Program-made: the position numbers and the translations under genes | Shown here: positions 57,669 through 64,000 of the stretch, piece after piece | Layout of the letters: each line of letters begins with the position of its first letter | How positions within the stretch are numbered: position 1 is the first letter of the stretch | Notes under the pieces: model-generated | Database searches by the model: none | Told to the model about the DNA's origin: nothing | The model's input: the letters and a program-made list of their open reading frames with translations, nothing else | NCBI RefSeq assembly: GCF_000372725.1 | Contig: NW_005196603.1 | Coordinates: 311,489 to 375,488 of the forward strand | Length of the DNA: 64,000 nucleotides | From: Emiliania huxleyi CCMP1516 | Taxonomy: Eukaryota > Haptophyta > Isochrysidales > Noelaerhabdaceae | Reading direction: 5' to 3'

Positions 57669-59420
57669 TAGCCTCCGCCACCGCTGCGGCGGGGGGGGCT
57701 CGACCCTGCGCTGTGCCGAGCCTACGTGCTGAATACGCCAACTTCAGGGCACGAATACGGTATTCTTTGTGCAGTGTGTTCAGAGCACCGCGTGAATACA
57801 ACGGAGAGGGAGACAGTGAATACAGCGGAATGCGGATGAAGACAGCTGAACACGTGGCCCTCTCGGGCGCTAGGTGGGGTACAAGCACACGTACTCCGCT
57901 TCCAGGGTGCCGTACAGCGAGACATGGGGAGAGATGGGGAGAGATGGGGAGATTGATTCTAGGGTTCCGCGCATGGCAGCGAGGCGGTGGATGCGGTGCG
58001 ACAGCGGCGGCGCGTCCTCGCTCTCCAAAGGCGGCGGCAGCGGCAGCGGAACGCTCGCTCGCGGGCCTGGCGGGCTGCCGCAGCAAGCGACGCGCGCCGT
58101 CCGCATCCGCGCCGTCAGGCTCGCGACGCCGTCGAGCATCCTCCTCCCATCCACAGCGGCATGTCCAGCAAGCACCCGCCGCCCGCCCACAGTGTCTCGA
58201 TCAACACCCGCCTCTGCCTTGACCGCCGCCGCCGCCTCCGCCTCCGCCGCCACCGCCGCCGCCACCGCCACCGCCGCCACCGCCGCCTCCGCCTCCGCCG
58301 CCTCCGCCTCCGCCTCCGACGCCTGTTCCACCACCACCTCCGCCGCCTCCTCGCCGAAGTCTTCGCCGAAGTCTTCGCCGAATGTGTCGCACGCGACCCG
58401 GCACTGCGCCCGCCCGCCCTTCCTGCAGGCGCCGCCCCGCCACGCGGGCGATAAGCCGTGGCGCGACGAGAAGAGCACCTCGATGTCGCCCTCGCCCGCA
58501 TCCTCGCCCACCCCCTCCTGGCAGCCGGACTGCGTTCCAGGCTGTCCGGCTCCAGACTGCGTTCCAAGCTGTCCGGCTCCAGACTGCGTTCCAGGCTGTC
58601 CGGCTCCAGTGAGATGTCCCACTCCAGGCTGCCGTCCAAGCTGCCCGCCCCCCGGCCCGTCGCTCCGCACCGGCGCGCCCTCGAGAAGCGTCTCCAGCCG
58701 CCGAATAGCGGACTGCTGCGCGCTGATGAGCGCGTCTCGCGCCCGCATCTCCGCCGCCTGCTCGCGCAGCTGCCGCCGCAACGCTCCCGCTTCGGCGTGC
58801 GCGCTGGCCAGCGCCTCGGCGGCGCGCGGCGTGAGATCCTCCGCGAGCGCGCGCGGCTCGACGCGGCCCGCGTCGGCGGCCTCGGAGCTCGCCCGTCCCT
58901 CCCTCCCTCCCTCCGCCCTCCCTCCGCCCTCCCTCCCTCCGCCCTCCCTCCCTCCGCCCTCGCACGCTCCGCCCTCCACGCCCCTGCCCTCACTCGCCGC
59001 TCGCTCTGAAAGCTCCGCCAGGCCGCTGCCCTCTTCGCCGCCGGCCTCGTGCAGCCTCGCGTGCCGCACCGTCGGCGGCGGGCGTGGGAAGGGGCGCCGC
59101 TCTCCGCTCGCCTGCCGCGTCGCCGGCGTCCGCGGCGGGCTGGCTGCGCCGGGTGGGTACTCCTCCCGCCCAGAATGCCTCACCGACAGCTCCTCGCCCG
59201 CAAGCTGCAGCTCCTGGCCGCGCAGCTGGAGCTCGGCGCCCTTGAGCGCGAGCTCCTCGCCGCGCGACTGCATCTCCTGCCCGCGCTGCTGCAGCTCGTC
59301 CGCGTCGGAGGGGCTCGGCTCTGCACCGTCGCCGGCCCAGCTGCTGGCCGCCTCAGGCGGCGCGCCGGCCGGCCAGAGGTACATCCGAAGCGCCTCCCAT
59401 CGCTCCTCGCGATTGCTCAT
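57055..59420 (-). CDS. Low-complexity/coiled-coil protein, at least two exons
   Basis: Starts MSNREERWEALRMYLWPAGA at 59420. Next is a repeat helix (RGQEMQSRGEELALKGAELQ, LRGQELQLAGEELSVRHSGR), a Gly/Glu-rich part, a coiled coil (EAGALRRQLREQAAEMRARD, ALISAQQSAIRRLETLLEGA), a 10-residue tandem repeat (GAGQPGTQSG), an Ala/Glu tract and MRTARVACCGSPPG, to about 57905. A family D repeat (57720-57907) then looks like an intron ending CACGTAG. Beyond it a Gly/Pro-rich exon ends in a plausible helix, DPLEALRRLRDTLQRQR, then ARVSANLQQLRAACSP at 57055. No known domain. Heavy microsatellite content makes the middle unreliable. Confidence 0.5.
57583..57668. repeat. (GCC)n trinucleotide repeat
   Basis: About 28 GCC units with one CAG interruption, read as polyglycine on the minus-strand gene. 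Confidence 0.95.
57720..57907 (-). repeat. Dispersed repeat family D, copy 3 (probable intron)
   Basis: Contains CAGAGCACCGCGTGAATAC, GAATACAGCGGAATGCGG and CCTCTCGGGCGCTAGGTGG, matching the copies at 20275 and 20774. On the minus strand it starts near a GTACGTGTGC donor-like sequence and ends CACGTAG. Confidence 0.55.
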
Positions 59421-59479
59421 CGTGGACGCGATCGCAGATTTCTTTTTTTGTGAGCCGGTGTTTCATTGACGCCGTCGAC

Positions 59480-60328
59480 TCACGAGTACGGGCTGGGCGC
59501 GTGCCGCGACGCGTCAAGGTCCTCGCCCTCGCACTGCCCGTAGTCCTGGCCGCGCAGCATGGTGCGGCGCAGCGCGTCAAAGTGCCGTCGCGCGTAGAGC
59601 GGCCGCTCGTCGCGCATCGCCTCGGCCGTCGCCGCGCAGACGGCCGGGTCGATCGGGCGGAGCGGCCGGCCCGTCGACATGGCGATCGTGACGAGCTTGG
59701 CCGCTTGCTCGAGGTAGTAGAGCGAGTCGAAGGCCTCCGCCGCCGTCTCGCCCGTGACGATCACGCCGTGGTTGGCCATCATCAGGCAGCGCGCCGAGCC
59801 GAAGGCGTCGACGATGCGCGAGGCCTCGTCGCCGTCGTGCACCAGGCCGTGGTACCGGTCGTACGAGGCGACCTCGCCAAAGAACTTGAGGCAGTTCTGG
59901 TGGACCATTGGCAGCTGGTTGTCGGTCAGTACTGTCAGCGCGGTCGCGTGCGGCATGTGCGTGTGGAAGACGCAGCGCGCCGCCTCTCCCTGCGCCTGGT
60001 GCACCGCGCGATGGATGTAAAAGGCGGAGATCTCGGCCTCGCCGCGTCCCTCGAGGATGTTGCCGTCGGCGTCGAGCAGCAGCAGGTCGTCCGCCCCGAC
60101 CTCGGACCAGAGCAGGCCGTGCGGCACCAGGAGGTAGCGGTCGGGTGCGACCTCCATCGTCAGGTGGTTGCACACGCCCTCCGCGAAGCCAAACGAGTGG
60201 CAGAGGCGGTACGCGGCCGCCAGGTCGACGCGGTCCTGGCGGAGCAGCGACGCGGCAGCCGCGGGTGCGGAGGCCGTGCTGAGGCGTCGCGATTGGCTGG
60301 AAATAACGTGCGGTAGACGGCGTAGCAT
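59480..60328 (-). CDS. Class II aldolase/adducin-family protein
   Basis: A 282-residue protein. ATG 60328 gives MLRRLPHVISSQSRRLSTAS, a typical mitochondrial presequence. The class II aldolase fold follows: VDLAAAYRLCHSFGFAEGVC, NHLTMEVAPDRYLLVPHGLL, DADGNILEGRGEAEISAFYI. Zinc-ligand candidates are His122 and His124 (FHTHMPHATAL) and His187 (MMANHGVIV), as in L-fuculose-phosphate-type aldolases. EAFDSLYYLEQAAKL and the C-terminal helix complete the domain. Likely a sugar-phosphate aldolase/epimerase-type enzyme or a non-catalytic relative; the substrate is unknown. The frame upstream of 60328 is basic and not needed. Its stop is only 59 bp from the start of the next minus-strand gene. Confidence 0.82.
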   Translation of the reverse strand: MLRRLPHVISSQSRRLSTASAPAAAASLLRQDRVDLAAAYRLCHSFGFAEGVCNHLTMEVAPDRYLLVPHGLLWSEVGADDLLLLDADGNILEGRGEAEISAFYIHRAVHQAQGEAARCVFHTHMPHATALTVLTDNQLPMVHQNCLKFFGEVASYDRYHGLVHDGDEASRIVDAFGSARCLMMANHGVIVTGETAAEAFDSLYYLEQAAKLVTIAMSTGRPLRPIDPAVCAATAEAMRDERPLYARRHFDALRRTMLRGQDYGQCEGEDLDASRHAPSPYS

Positions 60329-60914
60329 GACAGACCGGCGAGACTGATTACGTCTCGAAGGGCGCACGGCGAAGCTGGAGCGCTGTGCTGGCGGCGTTCC
60401 TCTGTAACAACGACTAGGATACGGTCCCGTTTTGCTGTTCACAGCTAGGGACGGCCTCTGCGGCAAAGTCAAACCACCCTCCCACCGAGGGATGCCTAAG
60501 CGTGAATTTACCGCCCTAGAAATAGATTTAAATTGCGTTTATCGCCTGTTTAGCGCCGATCTTACCGCTCATCGGACAGACGTGGACGGGGAATTTCCTT
60601 TTCTTTTTTTACTTTGCCTTCGATGAAATGAAACAACGCAAGACGGACATGGCATATCGCACTCGGGCCCACAGACATCCCGCACACTCGCCGCACACCC
60701 GCCGCCCCCGCGCGCGCCCCACCCCGGCCGGGAGAGAGGGGAGTGACAGTTTGGGACGGCAACAGAACGAGTATGTTGAGTCCTGGCTCAACAACGCAGA
60801 GAGAAATGAAGCCGTCCGGCTCACAAGTCCGGCTCACGCGCCCCGACTGACCGATCTACCGCACTGAACACTTCCGCCCCCTCGCTCCCAACCCATCCAC
60901 TCCGCCCCGGGCCG

Positions 60915-61090
60915 CGCCGCGTGATCTCGGGCCGCGCGATCTCGGGTGATCTCGGGCCGCGCGGCGTGACCTCGGGCGATCTCGCACAACTCGCGCAATC
61001 CCGGAGCTCCACGCCACTCCACTCCACCCCACCCCACCTCACCCACCGCCGCGCCGCGCTATCTCGGGCGATCTCGGAGCGTCGCTCGCG
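60915..61090. repeat. GATCTCGGGC repeats
   Basis: Scattered GATCTCGGGCCGCGC / GATCTCGGGTGATCTCGG units, related to the GAGATCTCGGC array at 20530. No gene is supported between 60330 and 61440. Confidence 0.7.
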
Positions 61091-61441
61091 CGGCGTCACA
61101 ACCTGCTCAAAAAAGGAAGGGCCTGGTTGGAGCCACGGGGCTCACGAGGACGTGCTCGCTCGGTTCTCGCCGCCTCGCCCTGCGCCACTTGGGCCGGTGA
61201 GGCGGCGCCCCGCGCGGCGCGTCCCTCGCCCCGTCACGCCGACCCCTGCGCGCACCGCTCATCTTCAGCCCTCTTGGGGTTACTCTTGCGCTCACGCAGG
61301 GGAACCCGGCGGTACTCCCTTCCCCCCACCTCCGACGGGTTAGGTCGGTTCTGCGCCCCTTGGCGCCTGTGCATGTCCCGCGTGCCCGCCTGCCAGGGCT
61401 GATGTAAGGGTCTGTGTGCCAGTCTGCACCAGTCCGCGCCC

Positions 61442-61825
61442 TTGCCGTGCCAGACATCTAACTATGAACTCGGGGGCACGGGACGCGGCACAAACGGGGC
61501 ACAAACGCCAGGCTACAAAGACGGGGAGGCACGTAGAGCGTCGGGGAGGAAGCTGCTTCGCTTCGAGGGGTGGCCGAGACTGGCGAGACTAGCGACGCGG
61601 TTGGTGCAGATGGTGCTGCCGCACGTCGGCCTGAAGGACGTGCGGGCTCTACCAGCACCTCGCCCAGTGCGACTCAACGTTCCGCGGCGAGAAAGACGAC
61701 CAGCGGTGGCAGGGTGGGACGACGACGTCGGCGAGACGTGGCGCAAGTGGGACGGGCGCACGCTGTACATGGACGTCATCGGACCCTTCAAGGAGACCAC
61801 GCTGTGTCCGCGGCGCCGCTAGGAA
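61442..61825 (+). pseudogene. Frame-broken gene remnant
   Basis: Protein-like segments alternate between two frames: LVQMVLPHVGLKDVRA in one, YQHLAQCDSTFRGEKDDQRW in the next, and DDDVGETWRKWDGRTLYMDV / IGPFKETTL back in the first. Two single-base shifts (near 61650 and 61712) would restore continuity, so this is either a decayed gene or assembly indels. No family is recognised. Confidence 0.45.
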
Positions 61826-61857
61826 GGCTACCACCCGCCCAACTTACGCCGGCGGCG

Positions 61858-62470
61858 GAGCTGCTGCCTCTTTCCGAGTTCTCGTCTACCAACGAGTTCT
61901 TCGAGCAGGCGCAGCGACGGTACACCTCCGGCGTACTTCCTCGCAACTGGCTCGCCCTCGCCGAAGCTTTCGTCAGCGAGGCGTCCAAGAGGGGCGGCCG
62001 CTACAAGCCTGCCAAAAGTAGGAGGACTGGCAGGTGCAAGAACCACAAGTGCTGGGGGGGGGGGGGGGGGCGCGAGGCGGTTCGTTTCGTCGCAGTCAGC
62101 CAGAAGGGGGCTGGCGCTTTCCACCTGAATGGTATGCGATCCCCATGCGGGATGTTGATATGAAGATGGAGACGTGGGCGATGCGCATTACAGTTCAGCG
62201 CCGCCTCGGCCTCCCGCTCGATGTTGCCTGCCAGGCGGTGGAGGCGGGCAAGAAGGCGCCAAACGGCAAGCCGCACGAAGAACTCGGCGATGCCGCAATG
62301 GTCAACCCGCGTGCGAAGCACGCGACAAGACACAAACTCCTGCTCAAACGACTCGTCAAGACCCTTCGCTCGACGTGGCGGCGGCGAACATCGGCAAAGG
62401 GCATGTGCGCCTCATTGGCGACTTGAAACTTACTTGGAGCACTTGGAGTGCTTACGAGCTCGCTTAAGTG
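61858..62470 (+). mobile_element. Degenerate retroelement-like coding scrap
   Basis: One frame reads STNEFFEQAQRRYTSGVLPR. After a G run, another reads WYAIPMRDVDMKMETWAMRI, TVQRRLGLPLDVACQAVEAG, GDAAMVNPRAKHATRHKLLL. The R-R-L-G-L-P-L ... G-D ... R-H-x-L-L pattern is what follows the reverse transcriptase in many non-LTR elements of algae, here lacking the usual cysteines. No reverse transcriptase core is present in the window. It is a decayed fragment at best. Confidence 0.35.
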
Positions 62471-62479
62471 CAAGGGTGG

Positions 62480-62780
62480 CGACCGGCTCGGCTGGAATGG
62501 GGGCTTTTGTCGCCTTCGGCAACACCGCGAGCTGCTCGACTTAGTGATAGGGCATGCTGCATGGCCACGGCCAGAGGGGGGGAGGGGGGGGAGGCGGCGG
62601 AAGAGGAAGGAGGAGGAGAGGAGAGCGAGGGGGAGGCGGAGGCGGAGGCACCTGTGACGCCCCCCTACAAGGGCGGCGACTATACCGGTTTGCGCGGGAG
62701 AAGAATTGCGACCTGCGCTTGCTTGACTTCGGGACGCTCGGCGGCTTCGGGCAGGGCGTCCGGAAAGAAAACGCAGACTG
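62480..62780 (+). pseudogene. Degenerate relative of the 15864-16580 gene
   Basis: Contains MGAFVAFGNTASCST followed by a stop, then a G-rich tract, then TPPYKGGDYTG. This is the same order as GAFVAFGNT, Gly/Glu-rich tract and PSYGGDYTK in the minus-strand gene at 16 kb. Confidence 0.45.
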
Positions 62781-62784
62781 AAAT

Positions 62785-62905
62785 CGGTCCAGCCCCTCTC
62801 CCTGAGGGATGCCTAGTTCTGAGGGCAGAAAAGAAAAGAAAGAGCGGGCAAAAAGCAGACTGACTTGTGACTACGGTCCAGCCCCCCTGAGGGATGCCTA
62901 GTTCT
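62785..62905. repeat. Tandem duplication of about 85 bp
   Basis: TCGGTCCAGCCCC...CTGAGGGATGCCTAGTTCT occurs at about 62785-62820 and again, with ACGGTCCAGCCCC, at about 62873-62905. Confidence 0.65.
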
Positions 62906-62973
62906 CGTGCGCCTCCCGTCGTCCTCTGCCTCTGTGAAGACACACCACTGTGTATAAGTCCGATTCAGTCCTC

Positions 62974-64000
62974 CTACCAAGACTCGTCCGGGCCGCGGCC
63001 CGTGCGCTTGCGCCCCGAGGCGAAGATCTTCGCAAAGATCTTGTCGCCGCGCACCCACTTCTCCATCTCGTTCATCAGACCCTGCGCGCCGGCCTGGAGG
63101 CCGTACAGCCCCTCCTCCCCCGTCTCGCGGTTCGGCGCAAAACCGAATTGCTGGCCCACCAGAGCCGCCTTCCAGCACCACGCAATCTCGCACAGCCTGC
63201 GCAGCGCGGGCGTGCCTGCCTTGGCCTCCGCCGAGAGGCTCCACTTCATGAGGTCCGACATCGCCTTCGTGTAGCGCTGCTCGACCACAAGCGTGTTGCT
63301 CACGCCTGGGACGCCTGTTCATCACATTGAACGCGTGAAGAGACGCCGCTCACAGCCTCGCCTCGGGCGGCGGTGACGTAGCGAGGCGCGCCTATTCAAA
63401 ACATAGAAGCGTGAAGAGACGCCGTGTTCAACGGCAGCTGTTAGAGCGGCTCGCCGGTGCGGTCGAGCCGCATGCTGTCGCCCGGCTTGGCCTCTGCGTA
63501 GTCGCCGCCAAAGAGCTCGCGCGTCTTGCTCTTGCGCGAATGCAGCGACCAGTAGATGTAGATGCTCCACGGCGCCTTTGACGCAGGGTCGCTCGGCTGG
63601 TTCTCGTACACGACCGCGATCACCTCGAGCAGCTCGTCGAGCGTGATGTCGAACTCCTCATAAAAGATCAAGCGAACAGAAACACCCGCCGAGTTGAACG
63701 CGTGCTTTCTTGCGAGCCTTGCTCCCGCCTTGACTGCGGCGCACGCGAGCCTCTCGGCCAGGTCCTCTCGGATCAGCCCCTTGCTCGCGAGCAGCTGCAG
63801 CTCCGGCTTGAGGGCGTACTTGAGCGTCGAACAGACCGTCGCGCCGATGCTCGCCTGCGCCAGCGTGTAGCGCGCATCCGAGTCGAGACTGTCGATCCGT
63901 ACCAGCGCGGCCGTCGGCAGCGTAAACGCCTGCAGTGCCTCCGTCAGCGCCGCCTGTAACAGAGTGGACGCTAGTGAAGCTCTAGCCGTTCGCAGCGGCC
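62974..64000 (-). CDS. Unknown conserved-looking protein, partial at window edge
   Basis: The 5' part lies beyond 64000. Exon at the edge: ALTEALQAFTLPTAALVRID, YTLAQASIGATVCSTLKYAL, DLAERLACAAVKAGARLARK. It runs on as LIFYEEFDITLDELLEVIAV, SKAPWSIYIYWSLHSRKSKT and DSMRLDRTGEPL, to a stop near 63441. A further exon (62974-63303) reads SNTLVVEQRYTKAMSDLMKW, LRRLCEIAWCWKAALVGQQF, KIFAKIFASGRKRTGRGP, with a basic C terminus. The intron between about 63305 and 63440 contains two copies of CGTGAAGAGACGCCG. The fold is probably alpha-helical. No family recognised. Confidence 0.5.

Noticed and set aside
57905-57990. An intron between the two GTLE-type copies at 57.9 kb
   Set aside because: The two copies resemble the exon-head duplications, but no AG precedes the second copy, so an in-frame microsatellite expansion is the simpler reading.

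Overview
The window looks like nuclear DNA of a microalga, most plausibly a haptophyte or similar chromalveolate alga. This is inferred, not proven. The evidence is high GC, long dinucleotide and GC-rich microsatellites, many short introns (about 65-85 bp) with either GT or GC donors, a 38-residue-repeat RAP-domain protein typical of algae, and a mix of mitochondrial, chromatin and secreted-protein genes on both strands. No rRNA, tRNA, CRISPR array or bacterial-style operon was recognised.

Layout. 0-5.5 kb: a HAD-family phosphatase, a small DUF4267-like membrane protein and a RAP/OPR-repeat organelle RNA-binding protein. 5.5-8.3 kb: nested dispersed repeats and (GT)n tracts. 8.9-15.2 kb (minus): a many-exon cysteine-rich secreted protein. 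15.9-17.7 kb: a head-to-head pair, a secreted hypothetical protein and a lytic polysaccharide monooxygenase-like protein. 18-19.5 kb: a hypothetical gene and an inverted broken copy of part of it. 20-24.4 kb: repeat-laden DNA carrying the mitochondrial F1-ATPase assembly factor ATP12 and a small unknown gene. 24.8-27.5 kb: a DEK_C + BAH chromatin protein. 28-33.5 kb: mostly gene-poor, with a four-helix membrane protein and a 764-bp foldback element. 33.6-41.5 kb: a LON-domain protein, a methyltransferase and a complete nine-exon AGC-family kinase. 42-46.8 kb: two coiled-coil proteins and a CIA30-domain protein. 47-49.8 kb: a one-helix membrane protein and MOCS1A/MoaA. 50.8-56.3 kb: an F-box-like protein with 22-residue repeats, a proline minisatellite, repeats and a 2-oxoglutarate/Fe(II) oxygenase. 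57-60.3 kb (minus): a low-complexity coiled-coil protein and a class II aldolase. 61-63 kb: broken genes and a retroelement-like scrap. 63-64 kb: a partial unknown gene running off the window.

The most striking signal is in the introns. In MOCS1A, ATP12, the AGC kinase, the oxygenase and a small unknown gene, many introns begin with a degenerate copy of the first 8-35 bases of the exon that follows them. The donor (GT or GC) lies in the first copy and the exon resumes in the second. This is what intron birth by tandem duplication of exon sequence would leave behind. Separately, a SINE-like family with a (TTACC)n tail occurs seven times. Three copies have direct-repeat candidates for target-site duplications, and one copy makes up essentially a whole intron.

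Exon boundaries were placed by eye from splice dinucleotides, reading frame and family motifs. They should be treated as models.
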